Shown here piece by piece: positions 8,925 to 17,159 of a DNA stretch of 64,000 nt. The stretch covers positions 186,001 through 250,000 of the forward strand of contig CAVSYB010000002.1 of the NCBI GenBank assembly GCA_963732155.1, written 5' to 3'. The DNA comes from Roseiarcus sp963732155. Its GTDB lineage: Bacteria; Pseudomonadota; Alphaproteobacteria; Rhizobiales; Beijerinckiaceae. Below the pieces are notes generated by a model. That model had not been told where the DNA came from. It ran no database searches and saw only the letters and a program-made list of their open reading frames with translations. The stretch's first letter is position 1. Each line of letters starts with the position of its first letter. A program made the translations under genes and the position numbers.

Positions 8925-10181
8925 CTACGCGCCGTATCGCCCCAGGCCGAGATCGGCGGCGGCGATCTCCGGTTCCCGGCCGCTGACGAGATCGGCGAGA
9001 AGTCGGGCGGATCCGCACGCCATCGTCCAGCCCAGCGTTCCGTGCCCGGTGTTCAAGAAGAGATTGGCGAATCGGGTGGGCCCGACGACCGGCGTGCCGT
9101 CGGGGGTCATCGGCCGCAATCCCGACCAGAAAGTCGCCGCGCCGAGATCGCCGCTGTCCGGAAAAAGATCGGTCAACGAAGCCTCGAGGGTCGAGCGCCG
9201 CGCATTCGGCAGATCTTTGCTGAATCCCGAAACCTCGGCCATGCCGCCGACCCGGATGCGCTCGCCGAGCCGCGTGATGGCGACCTTGTAGGTCTCATCC
9301 ATCACGGTTGAGACGGGCGCACGGTCGGCGCTGACGATGGGAACGGTGATCGAATAGCCCTTGATGGGGTAGACGGGCGCCGCCAAGCCGAGCGGCGCAA
9401 CGAGGCGGGGCGTGTAGCTGCCGAGCGCCGCGACATAGGCGTCGGAAGCCGTCGAACCGGCGTCGGTGTCGACGCCCTCGACGCGATCGCCCTCGAAGCG
9501 CAGGCGGAGAATATCGACGCCGTAGCGGAACTGGACGCCGCGGCTTTGGGCGAGCGCGGCGAGCGCCGTTGTGAACTTGTAGCAGTCGCCGGTTTCGTCG
9601 TTCGGCAGTCGCAGACCGCCGGCGATCAGACCGCGCACGCGCGCCAGGGCCGGCTCGGCGGCGACGCAGCCGTCCGCGTCCAGCACTTCGAACGGCACGC
9701 CGTCGGCGCGCAGCACCGCCACATCCTTGCCGATCCCGTCGAGCTGCCTGGCGGTGCGGAACAACTGCAATGTGCCGCGCATGCGTTGGTCGTACTGGAT
9801 GCCCGTCTCGGCGCGCAACTCGATCAGCCTTTCGCGGCTATACTGCGCCAGACGGACCATGCGGCCCTTGTTCAACCTGTAGCGCGCCGCCGTGCAGTTG
9901 CGCAGCATCCTGAGAATCCACAGGGCCATCGCCGGATCGGGGCGCGGGCGCAGGATGAGCGGCGCGTGCTTCATCAGCAGCCAACGCACCGCCTTTTGCG
10001 GAATGCCGGGCGCGGCCCAGGGCGAGGCGTAGCCCGGCGATATCTCGCCGGCGTTCGCATAGCTGGTCTCGAGGCCCGGGCCCGGCTGCCGGTCGAGAAC
10101 GGTCACATCGTGACCCGCCCGGTTGAGATAATAGGCGGTCGAGACGCCGATCACGCCGGCGCCGAGAACTGTAACCTTCAT
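8925..10181 (-). CDS. dadA: D-amino acid dehydrogenase (DadA)
   Basis: 418 residues, the usual length. This FAD-dependent, membrane-associated enzyme oxidises D-amino acids (chiefly D-alanine) and passes electrons to the quinone pool. The N-terminal dinucleotide fold is MKVTVLGAGVIGVSTAYYL (GxGxxG), followed by the DadA-typical ETSYANAGEISPGYASPWAAPG. Further along are YPIKGYSITVPI and, near the C-terminus, FLNTGHGTLGWTMACGSARLLADL. ATG 10181 directly begins the FAD-binding motif; the long in-frame upstream extension is not family-like. No alanine racemase or Lrp-type regulator lies beside it. Confidence 0.93.
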   Translation of the reverse strand: MKVTVLGAGVIGVSTAYYLNRAGHDVTVLDRQPGPGLETSYANAGEISPGYASPWAAPGIPQKAVRWLLMKHAPLILRPRPDPAMALWILRMLRNCTAARYRLNKGRMVRLAQYSRERLIELRAETGIQYDQRMRGTLQLFRTARQLDGIGKDVAVLRADGVPFEVLDADGCVAAEPALARVRGLIAGGLRLPNDETGDCYKFTTALAALAQSRGVQFRYGVDILRLRFEGDRVEGVDTDAGSTASDAYVAALGSYTPRLVAPLGLAAPVYPIKGYSITVPIVSADRAPVSTVMDETYKVAITRLGERIRVGGMAEVSGFSKDLPNARRSTLEASLTDLFPDSGDLGAATFWSGLRPMTPDGTPVVGPTRFANLFLNTGHGTLGWTMACGSARLLADLVSGREPEIAAADLGLGRYGA

Positions 10182-10495
10182 GGCCGCCTCAATCGCCCGC
10201 GGTTTCCGCGCGCGGCGCGCGCGCCGGAACGCGGGAAGCCGGCGGCAGGCGCCGGTCTGGATTCCGCGAGGGCCTGTTTCGCATGCGTCGGCGACAGGCT
10301 CAAGCGACCGATCCGGCCCGACGGCTCCGTGCAAGCGCCCAACGAATGGGCAGTCCGCCTCGATTGCGCAGGAAGTCCCCAGGGCTGGAAAAAACAGCGG
10401 TAGACCGCACGGATTTTCGGTGCACAACGGCCGCGATTTTGACAAAGCGGCCTTGCGAAATTCCGTCAAAATGGCGCAATCTAAGCTTTGGCGAA

Positions 10496-10518
10496 ATCAT
10501 CCTCCGACGGAGGTTGAT
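10496..10518. promoter_or_regulatory. 23-base near-perfect palindrome, possible operator
   Basis: The core CCTCCGACGGAGG is a perfect 6-base inverted repeat with a single central base. Flanking ATCAT/TTGAT extends the match to 10 of 11 positions per arm. It lies 32 bases before the start of the degenerate carboxypeptidase/protease fusion, in the 370-base gap shared with divergent dadA. With a one-base loop it is better explained as a dimeric protein-binding site than as an RNA hairpin. The rest of the gap (10182-10495) shows nothing recognisable. Confidence 0.4.
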
Positions 10519-10550
10519 TCAGTAATGTTTTGAGTAGCGGGACGCAGAAC

Positions 10551-12314
10551 ATGCAGTGTAGCCCCACGCGGCTCTCGAGGCTGAGCAAAATATTGGCGCT
10601 CGTCCTCGTCGTGATCGCGAGCCCCGCATTGGCCAATCCGGAGCTGGTGGTCGATGTCGATAGCGGTCAGGTGCTGATCAAGGGCCAGTCGACCGCCAGT
10701 TGGTATCCCGCCGCCCTGACGACGCTGATGACGGTTTATGTCGCCCTGCACGCCGAGAGGGACGGGCGCATAAGCATGGACACGCCGCTCGTCGTGTCCG
10801 CCCGCGCAGCGGGCATGCCGGCGGCTAAAATGGGCTTGCGGCCGGGCGTGCGCGTGACGCTCGACAATGCGCTCAAGCTGCTGATGGTCAAATCGCCCAA
10901 TGATGTCGCGGTGACGGTCGCCGAGGGCGTTTCAGGCACCGTCGAGGCGTTTGCCGATGAAATGAACGCCGCCGCCGCGCGGCTTGGAATGAAGGAATCG
11001 CATTTCGTCAACCCGAACGGTCTGCCCGACAAGCGGCAGGTCACCTCGGCGCGCGACATGGCGATGCTCGGCCGCGCGCTGCTCAAGGAATTTCCCGAAA
11101 AACACGACCTGTTCGGCATCGGCGCCTTGCAACTGGGCGACCAGATCATGTCGACGCACAACAGTCTGATCGGCCGCTATCCCGGCGCGGACGGGATGAA
11201 GACGGGCTTCACCTGCGCGGCGGGGCTGAACGTCGTGGCGAGCGCGACCCGCGATGGGCGGCGCCTGATCGTCGTCGTGCTTGGTTCGTCGTCAGCGAGG
11301 GACAGGCTGGCGAAGGCGACGGCGCTACTTGACAAAGGCTTCGCCAAGAAAGACGACGCGTCCGCCTCCGTTGAAACTATTGAGAGCCTGCCTTCGCCCG
11401 GCGTCAAAGCCGCCCCCGACATGCACGCGGAAATCTGTTCGTCGAAGGGCGGCGAGGAGGTGGCGAGCGCCGGCGAAATCGAGGAATGGATCGGGCCGAT
11501 CGTCGCCACGGGCGGCAGGGGCGGCGCCAGAGGGGCTTCGATCTATTATCGGCTCCCGCATCGACCGGCCTCCCACCCGCGCGCGCTCGCGCTCGCCGCG
11601 ATGCGGCCTGTCCATTTCGACCCGCTGCCGATTTTCATCGGTCCGAAGCCGGGCTGGACCGATGTGCTCGCTGCGGCGAGCCCGCCCGACGCCGGAACGC
11701 AGCACGTCACAAGTGCGCCGGCGACGACGGGTGAAGCCGGCGCGGCGGCCGTGCCGGGCGCCTTTCAGGTGGGCGACAAGGACAAGACGGCGCCGAATGA
11801 ACTGATCGCCCGGATGGTGCCGCTGAGCGCGGTCGAGCAACCCTCCGCATCGGTCACCGCCGCCATCGCTTCGCCAATCAACAGCGAGATCGTGGCTCAG
11901 CCGCCCGCCGCGGCGCGCGACACGCAAACGCCGGGCCGGGTTCCCTTGCACGAACAGGGCGGAGTTTTCGTCATCCCGGTCCTGGTGAATTCGGCGATCA
12001 GGCTGAATTTCATACTGGACAGCGGCTCGGCGGACGTCAGCGTTCCCGCTGATGTCGTCCTGACCTTGATGCGCACGGGAACGATCAGCTCCTCCGATTT
12101 TGTCGGCCAGCAGACATACAAGCTCGCCGACGGTTCGACAGTGCCGTCGGTAACTTTCATCATTCGTTCTCTGAAGGTGGGCAACCGCGAAATTGAAAAC
12201 GTGACGGCCAGCGTCACCGGGGTCGAGGGAAGTTTGCTGTTGGGCCAGACCTTTCTCAGTCGGTTCAAGTCGTGGTCCATTGACAACCAGCGCGAGACGC
12301 TGGTGTTCAATTAA
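10551..12314 (+). CDS. Degenerate S11 D-Ala-D-Ala carboxypeptidase fused to retropepsin-like aspartic protease
   Basis: 587 residues. A signal peptide (residues 1-28, ending SPALAN) precedes a peptidase S11/PBP5-like domain (about 30-250). The catalytic SxxK motif should lie in WYPAALTTLMT, but Ser is Ala55 and Lys is Thr58. The second motif (Ser115-Pro-Asn117) and KTG (217-219) are kept. A Pro/Ala-rich linker (about 280-465) leads to a C-terminal clan AA aspartic protease domain with LNFILDSGSADVSVP (Asp490-Ser-Gly) and LLLGQTFLSRFKSWSID, as in bacterial retropepsin-like proteins. The S11 half should be unable to acylate D-Ala-D-Ala substrates, while the aspartic half looks intact. It is probably periplasmic. 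ATG 10551 gives a proper signal peptide; a TTG at 10530 is the alternative. Confidence 0.85.
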   Translation: MQCSPTRLSRLSKILALVLVVIASPALANPELVVDVDSGQVLIKGQSTASWYPAALTTLMTVYVALHAERDGRISMDTPLVVSARAAGMPAAKMGLRPGVRVTLDNALKLLMVKSPNDVAVTVAEGVSGTVEAFADEMNAAAARLGMKESHFVNPNGLPDKRQVTSARDMAMLGRALLKEFPEKHDLFGIGALQLGDQIMSTHNSLIGRYPGADGMKTGFTCAAGLNVVASATRDGRRLIVVVLGSSSARDRLAKATALLDKGFAKKDDASASVETIESLPSPGVKAAPDMHAEICSSKGGEEVASAGEIEEWIGPIVATGGRGGARGASIYYRLPHRPASHPRALALAAMRPVHFDPLPIFIGPKPGWTDVLAAASPPDAGTQHVTSAPATTGEAGAAAVPGAFQVGDKDKTAPNELIARMVPLSAVEQPSASVTAAIASPINSEIVAQPPAAARDTQTPGRVPLHEQGGVFVIPVLVNSAIRLNFILDSGSADVSVPADVVLTLMRTGTISSSDFVGQQTYKLADGSTVPSVTFIIRSLKVGNREIENVTASVTGVEGSLLLGQTFLSRFKSWSIDNQRETLVFN

Positions 12315-12402
12315 GAGGGATTGGCCCTCGGCGTCGTTATCCCGAGGCTCGCCTTCGGCGCCCCGGAATGACCCGGTGACCGCACAAGCGCCCCCGGCGC
12401 CT

Positions 12403-13023
12403 TCACCCCTGCGCGCTGACGCGCGCAGCGGCGCCATTCAGGGGCGCGCGGCCGGCGGCGACCAGCGCTAAAGCGGCGGGGTAGAGCAAATGTTCCCGCG
12501 CCAGCACCCGCGCGCCCAAGGTTTCCGGCGTGTCGTCGTCGCGCACCTCGACGCTCGCTTGGGCGATGATCGGGCCGGAATCGAGTTCCGACTCCACGAA
12601 ATGCACCGTGCAACCGTGAACCTTGACGCCGGCGGCGAGGGCGCGCGCATGGGTGTCGAGCCCGCGGAACGCGGGTAGCAGCGAGGGATGGATGTTGATG
12701 ATGCGGCCGCGCCAGCGGTTGACGAAGCGCGCGCTCAAAATTCGCATGAAGCCCGCGAGGCAGATGAGCTCGATGCGATGAATGTCGAGCAGCGCCTGCA
12801 TCGAGGCCTCGAATTCGTCGCGCCCCGCGTAGATCTTGTGATCGACCGCCGCCGTCGCGACGCCTGCCTGCTTGGCGAGCGCAAGCCCCTGCGCCTCGCT
12901 GCGGTTGGAGAGGACCAGCGCGATCTCCGCGGGGAAATCCGGCGCGCGTGCGGCCGCGATCAACGCCGCCATGTTGGAGCCGCGGCCCGAGATCAGGATC
13001 GCGGTGCGCCGGCGCTCGGTCAC
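12403..13023 (-). CDS. purN: Phosphoribosylglycinamide formyltransferase PurN
   Basis: 206 residues. It transfers formyl from 10-formyl-THF to GAR, the third step of purine synthesis. The N-terminus has ILISGRGSNMAALI. The catalytic Asn-His-Asp set lies in INIHPSLLPAFRGLDTH, HGCTVHFV and ELDSGPIIAQ. GTG 13023 is used as start: its GTGA overlaps the purM stop by four bases, indicating translational coupling. The reading frame remains open further upstream inside purM but is not family-like there. Confidence 0.96.
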   Translation of the reverse strand: MTERRRTAILISGRGSNMAALIAAARAPDFPAEIALVLSNRSEAQGLALAKQAGVATAAVDHKIYAGRDEFEASMQALLDIHRIELICLAGFMRILSARFVNRWRGRIINIHPSLLPAFRGLDTHARALAAGVKVHGCTVHFVESELDSGPIIAQASVEVRDDDTPETLGARVLAREHLLYPAALALVAAGRAPLNGAAARVSAQG

Positions 13024-14087
13024 AGCTTCAACCGCCCACGCATGACGACGCGGGCTCCCTCGTTCGCGACGATTTCGCCTAACACGATCGACGCAAGGCC
13101 GTTGTCGCCGAGCGTCTGCGTGGCTTCGGCGCATCTCTCGGCTGCGACGAACGCCACCATGCCGATCCCGCAATTGAAGGTACGCAGCATTTCCGCGGCG
13201 CCGACGCCCCCGACATCGGCGAGCCAGCCGAATATCGCGGGGGGCGCAAATGCCGCAAGATCGAGCGCGACGGCGAGGCGATCGGGCAACACGCGCGGCA
13301 GATTGTCGGGAAAGCCGCCCCCGGTGATATGCGCGAGCGCCATGATTCCATCACAAGCCCCGATCGCCTTCAGCAATGGCTTTACATAGAGGCGGGTCGG
13401 CGTCAGCAGCGCTTGCGCAAGCGAGCGCGACGGCGCGAAGGGCGCCGGCGCGTCCCAGGACAGACCGCTCTGGGCGACGATGCGCCGCGCCAGCGAAAAG
13501 CCGTTGGAATGCAGGCCCGACGAAGGCAGGCCCAGCACCGCGTCGCCGATTTTCAACCCGTCGCGCGGCAACAGACGACCACGCTCGGCGGCGCCGACGG
13601 CGAAGCCGGCCAGATCATAGTCGCGATCGGCGTAAAGGCCCGGCATTTCGGCCGTCTCGCCGCCGATCAAGGCGCAGCCCGCCTCGATGCAGGCGGCGGC
13701 GACGCCCTTCACGACTTCGGCGCCGACCGCCGGATCAAGTCGCCCGGTTGCAAAATAGTCGAGGAAGAACAGGGGCTCGGCGCCTTGCACGACGATGTCG
13801 TTGACGCACATGGCGACGAGGTCGACGCCGATCGTGTCGTGGACGCCGGCTTCGATCGCAATCTTGACCTTGGTGCCGACGCCGTCGTTGGCTGCGACCA
13901 GCACCGGGTCGACGAATCCCGCCGCCTTAAGGTCGAACATGCCGCCAAAGCCGCCGATTTCGGCGTCGGCGCCGGGGCGGCGCGTGGCGCGAACGAGCGG
14001 CCTGATACGCTCGACCATCGCATTGCCCGCGTCGATGTCGACGCCGGCGTCCGCATAGGTCAACGAGGAGCGAGGCGTATGGGGCAT
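13020..14087 (-). CDS. purM: Phosphoribosylformylglycinamidine cyclo-ligase PurM
   Basis: 355 residues, normal length. It closes the imidazole ring (FGAM to AIR) using ATP, the fifth step of purine synthesis. Signature segments: LTYADAGVDIDAGNAMVERI, FGGMFDL, DGVGTKVKIA, DLVAMCVNDIVVQGAEPLFFLDYFA, ALIGGETAEMPG and HITGGGFPDNLPRVLP. ATG 14087 begins the standard N-terminus. It is the first gene of the purM-purN pair and is divergent from the phosphatidyltransferase gene. Confidence 0.97.
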   Translation of the reverse strand: MPHTPRSSLTYADAGVDIDAGNAMVERIRPLVRATRRPGADAEIGGFGGMFDLKAAGFVDPVLVAANDGVGTKVKIAIEAGVHDTIGVDLVAMCVNDIVVQGAEPLFFLDYFATGRLDPAVGAEVVKGVAAACIEAGCALIGGETAEMPGLYADRDYDLAGFAVGAAERGRLLPRDGLKIGDAVLGLPSSGLHSNGFSLARRIVAQSGLSWDAPAPFAPSRSLAQALLTPTRLYVKPLLKAIGACDGIMALAHITGGGFPDNLPRVLPDRLAVALDLAAFAPPAIFGWLADVGGVGAAEMLRTFNCGIGMVAFVAAERCAEATQTLGDNGLASIVLGEIVANEGARVVMRGRLKL

Positions 14088-14240
14088 GGCGGCCTTGAAT
14101 CGAAATGGCGACTTCCCGGCCGGTTTATGGGCTTGGCGGCGCGGGCGCAAGCTGAAGCCGCGGCGCCATTTTTCCGGGCGCCGCCAGACCATGGTAAGGA
14201 TGTGGCGCGCGCGCCAACCGGGGAAGCGAAACCGCCTTCG

Positions 14241-14792
14241 ATGGAATATTCAAAGCTCTTTCCCAGTCTCCCCAATTTGATCACGCTGGGGCGCTTGTTG
14301 CTTGCTCCGCTCGTCGTGTTGATGATCGAGTCGCAGAGGTTCGCCGAGGCATTCCTGATCTTTGTCGTCGCGGGAATATCGGATGCGGTCGACGGCTTCA
14401 TCGCGCGCCGATTCGATCTGCGAACCGAGCTCGGCGCCTATCTCGATCCACTCGCCGACAAGGCGCTGCTTGTTTCGATTTACGTCACGTTGGCGATCTC
14501 CGACGTCCTTCCAGCGGCCATCGCCATTCTCGTCGTGTCGCGCGATCTGATGATCCTCGCCGCCGTGGTGGTCTCCTGGCTGCTCGCCAATCCCGTGGCG
14601 ATCAGGCCCGTGCTGGTGTCCAAGATCAACACCACGGCGCAGATCGCGCTGGCCGCGCTGGTTCTCGGCGCCAAGGCCTATGGGTTGAGCCCGGTGCCGG
14701 GCCAGGACATCGCGGTCTGGCTCGTCGCCGCCTCGACGCTCGCCTCGGGCGGCGTCTATATCAGCCAGTGGCTCGATCATATGACCCGTTGA
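14241..14792 (+). CDS. CDP-alcohol phosphatidyltransferase (PgsA-like)
   Basis: 183 residues with several membrane segments. It carries the complete CDP-alcohol phosphotransferase signature D-G-x2-A-R-x8-G-x3-D-x3-D, seen as SDAVDGFIARRFDLR followed by LGAYLDPLADK. The opening PNLITLGRLLLAPL is also typical. Family members join CDP-diacylglycerol to an alcohol such as glycerol-3-phosphate or serine in the inner membrane. The exact acceptor cannot be decided from sequence alone. It is the first of a plus-strand run with the VOC gene, the AI-2E gene and hdaA; the VOC gene starts 10 bases downstream. Confidence 0.88.
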   Translation: MEYSKLFPSLPNLITLGRLLLAPLVVLMIESQRFAEAFLIFVVAGISDAVDGFIARRFDLRTELGAYLDPLADKALLVSIYVTLAISDVLPAAIAILVVSRDLMILAAVVVSWLLANPVAIRPVLVSKINTTAQIALAALVLGAKAYGLSPVPGQDIAVWLVAASTLASGGVYISQWLDHMTR

Positions 14793-14802
14793 GGCCGTTC
14801 CG

Positions 14803-15205
14803 ATGAAGCACAGCATCGCCAGCGTGACGTTCATTGCGCCTAGCTACGATGAGGCGATCGCCTGGTTCACCGAGGCGCTGGGGTTTTCGCTTGTCCAGGA
14901 TGTCGCGCTGGGACACGGCAAGCGATGGGTGGTCGTCGCCCCGCCAGCGGCGGGCGGCGCGCAGCTGATCCTCGCCGAACCCGCCGACGAGCGACAGGCC
15001 GCGCGGATCGGCGACCAGGCGGGCGGGCGCGTGTTCCTGTTCCTGCACACCGACGACTTCTGGCGCGACCATGCGCGAATGAAATCGAGGGGCGTGCGTT
15101 TTCTCGAAGATTCCCCGGCACGAAGCCTATGGGTGGGTCGCCGTTTTCGAGGACAATTGGGGCAATCGATGGGATCTTCTGCAACCGGCCGAACACGGCG
15201 GATAA
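14803..15205 (+). CDS. VOC-family (glyoxalase-like) protein, interrupted by a single-base frameshift
   Basis: The protein starts MKHSIASVTFIAPSYDEAIAWFTEALGFSLVQD, a typical glyoxalase/bleomycin-resistance fold, and runs in one frame to about FLED (15112). The family C-terminus (HEAYGWVAVFEDNWGNRWDL then LQPAEHGG) continues in another frame from 15119 to a TAA at 15203-15205. Removing one T near 15110-15112 restores GAA GAT CCC CGG CAC and a product of about 133 residues. As sequenced, translation would run to 15231 with a missense tail. Either a real mutation or a consensus error. It sits between the phosphatidyltransferase and AI-2E genes. Confidence 0.8.
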
Positions 15206-15227
15206 GCCGCCACCCGGCATCGTCCGC

Positions 15228-16358
15228 GTGAGCATCGGACGCCAGATCGCGTTCTGGGTCGCCGCGCTCATCGCGCTCGGCCTTTTTCTGCACCTGCTGG
15301 GCGGCGCGGTGACGCCGTTCGCGCTGGGGATCGCGCTCGGCTATCTGCTCGATCCGATTGTGCAGCGCCTGGAGCGTGTGGGGCTCAACCGGCTCGGCGC
15401 CTCGATCGTCATTCTCGTGGTGTTCGTTCTCGTTTTCGCGCTGATCGTCATCCTTGTCGGGCCGATCCTCGGCGGCCAACTAGTCGACTTCACGCAGAGG
15501 CTTCCGAGCTACGTCGCCCGATTGCAGGCGCTCGCCGTCGACGAGGGCAACGCCCTGCTCAATCGATACGGAGGTCCATGGCGGGAGTGGTTCGGCCTCG
15601 GCAACCCGCTCTCGTCGGAGCAAATCCAGAAATCGGCCGGCGATCTCGTCACGCAGGGCGGGCAATGGCTGCTGAACGCGCTGCGGTCGCTCGCCTCAGG
15701 CGGCGCGGCGATCTTCAACTTCCTGTCGATTCTGATCGTCGCCCCCGTCGTCGCCTTCTACATGCTGCTGGACTGGGAGAAGATGCTGGCGACCATCGAC
15801 AGTTGGCTGCCGCTCGATCATCGCGATGCGGTCCGGCGGATCGCCAGAGAAATCAATCAAGCCCTGGCCGGCTTCATGCGGGGCCAGGCGCTCGTGTGCC
15901 TGGCGCTCGGCCTGTGGTACGGCGTCGGCCTCAGCCTGATCAGGCTGGATTTCGGATTCCTGATCGGGATGATCGGCGGAATGCTCAGTTTCATCCCCTA
16001 TCTCGGCGGCATTGTCGCTCTGGTGGTGGCGCTTGGCGTCGCGATCGTGCAGGGCTGGCCGAACTGGAGCCTGTTCTTGCTCGCCCTGGCGGTGGTCGGC
16101 ACGGGCCAATTCCTCGAGGGTTATGTTCTGGCGCCGCGCCTGGTAGGCAAGTCGATCGGCCTGCATCCGGTATGGCTGATGTTCGCTTTGGTGGCTTTCG
16201 GCGACCTGTTCGGCTTCACCGGGCTACTGATCGCGGTGCCGATGTCGGCGGCGATCGCGGTGCTCGCGCGCCATTTGCTGGCGCTCTACCTCGTCAGCCC
16301 TCTCTATCGTGGCCGTCGCGACGCCGGCGCGCAGGCCGAGGCGAGCCGCAACCCATGA
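15228..16358 (+). CDS. AI-2E/PerM-family membrane protein
   Basis: 376 residues with about eight hydrophobic segments. It shows the family layout: N-terminal pair (IAFWVAALIALGLFLHLL, FALGIALGYLLDPIV), a soluble loop (residues 90-150), then GMLSFIPYLGGIVALVVALGVAIVQG, EGYVLAPRLVGKSIGLHPVWLMFALVAFGDLFGFTG and a C-terminal segment. Members include TqsA (autoinducer-2 export) and Na+/H+ antiporters, so the substrate is unknown. GTG 15228 gives the expected N-terminus. Its TGA overlaps the hdaA ATG (ATGA), so they are translationally coupled, an arrangement common in Rhizobiales. Confidence 0.88.
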   Translation: MSIGRQIAFWVAALIALGLFLHLLGGAVTPFALGIALGYLLDPIVQRLERVGLNRLGASIVILVVFVLVFALIVILVGPILGGQLVDFTQRLPSYVARLQALAVDEGNALLNRYGGPWREWFGLGNPLSSEQIQKSAGDLVTQGGQWLLNALRSLASGGAAIFNFLSILIVAPVVAFYMLLDWEKMLATIDSWLPLDHRDAVRRIAREINQALAGFMRGQALVCLALGLWYGVGLSLIRLDFGFLIGMIGGMLSFIPYLGGIVALVVALGVAIVQGWPNWSLFLLALAVVGTGQFLEGYVLAPRLVGKSIGLHPVWLMFALVAFGDLFGFTGLLIAVPMSAAIAVLARHLLALYLVSPLYRGRRDAGAQAEASRNP

Positions 16359-17038
16359 TTGGTCCCGCGCGCCAACTGCCGCTCGACCTGCGCTGCGAGC
16401 CGAGCTTCGCGCGCGAGGATTTCCTGGCCAGTCCGGCCAACGCCGAGGCCTTGCGCGCCATCGAGGCCTGGCCGGACTGGCCCGGGCGGATGTTGCTGCT
16501 GATTGGACCCGCCGGTTCCGGCAAGAGCCATCTTGGCGCGATCTGGGCGCATCGCGCCGCGGCGGCGGTCGTCGAGGCGGCGGCGTTGACCGACGCGCAG
16601 CCGGCTGATCTGGCGCGATCGAAGGCCATTCTGGTCGAAGACGCCGATCGGCTGGGCGCGGCGGAAGCCAACCTGTTCCATATCATCAATCTGGCGCGCG
16701 AGAGCGACGCCAGCGTTCTCCTCACCGCGCGCGGCGGCCTGGACGACTGGGGGCTAAAGAAGGCGGATCTCCATTCTCGGCTGCGCCTCGCGCCGGTCGT
16801 CGCGCTCGGCGAGCCCGACGAGCAACTGGCGCGCGCCGTCCTGTTCAAACTGTTCAGCGACCGGCAGCTCGCCGTCGAGCCCGCCGTCGTCGCCTATATC
16901 GCGCTACGCATCGAACGCTCGCTCGGGGCGGCGCGGGCGATCGTCGAAGCGCTCGACCGGGAGGCGCTGGCGCGCGGCAAGGCCGTGACGCGGGCGATGG
17001 CCGCCCACGTCCTGAGGGAGGCCTCCGGCGAGGAGTAA
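16355..17038 (+). CDS. hdaA: DnaA-related regulatory inactivator HdaA
   Basis: 227 residues, AAA+ protein related to DnaA domain III without the DNA-binding domain. It begins QLPLDLRCEPSFAREDFL; QLPLDL resembles the clamp-binding motif of Hda proteins. Walker A is LLIGPAGSGKSHL (about residues 49-61) and the Walker B-like segment is KAILVEDADRL. The C-terminal lid has IERSLGAARAIVEALDREAL. Hda with the beta clamp stimulates hydrolysis of DnaA-bound ATP and so limits re-initiation of replication. Placement between the AI-2E gene and ppk is conserved in Rhizobiales. Confidence 0.9.
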   Translation: MIGPARQLPLDLRCEPSFAREDFLASPANAEALRAIEAWPDWPGRMLLLIGPAGSGKSHLGAIWAHRAAAAVVEAAALTDAQPADLARSKAILVEDADRLGAAEANLFHIINLARESDASVLLTARGGLDDWGLKKADLHSRLRLAPVVALGEPDEQLARAVLFKLFSDRQLAVEPAVVAYIALRIERSLGAARAIVEALDREALARGKAVTRAMAAHVLREASGEE

Positions 17039-17159
17039 GCCTGGCCCGGGGGAGGCTTCCGGCGGCGCTGTTTGCGGCGTCGGTTTTTTGTCGCACAATG
17101 GTTGTACTCGATCCGGCGGCGCGCGCCGCCGGAATCCGGTCGGACCGCCCGATCAATCG

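Noticed and set aside
12315..12402. Possible terminator between the protease fusion gene and purN (CCTCGG ... CCGAGG)
   Set aside because: Six-base stem with an 11-base loop and no T-run on either strand; not enough to call.
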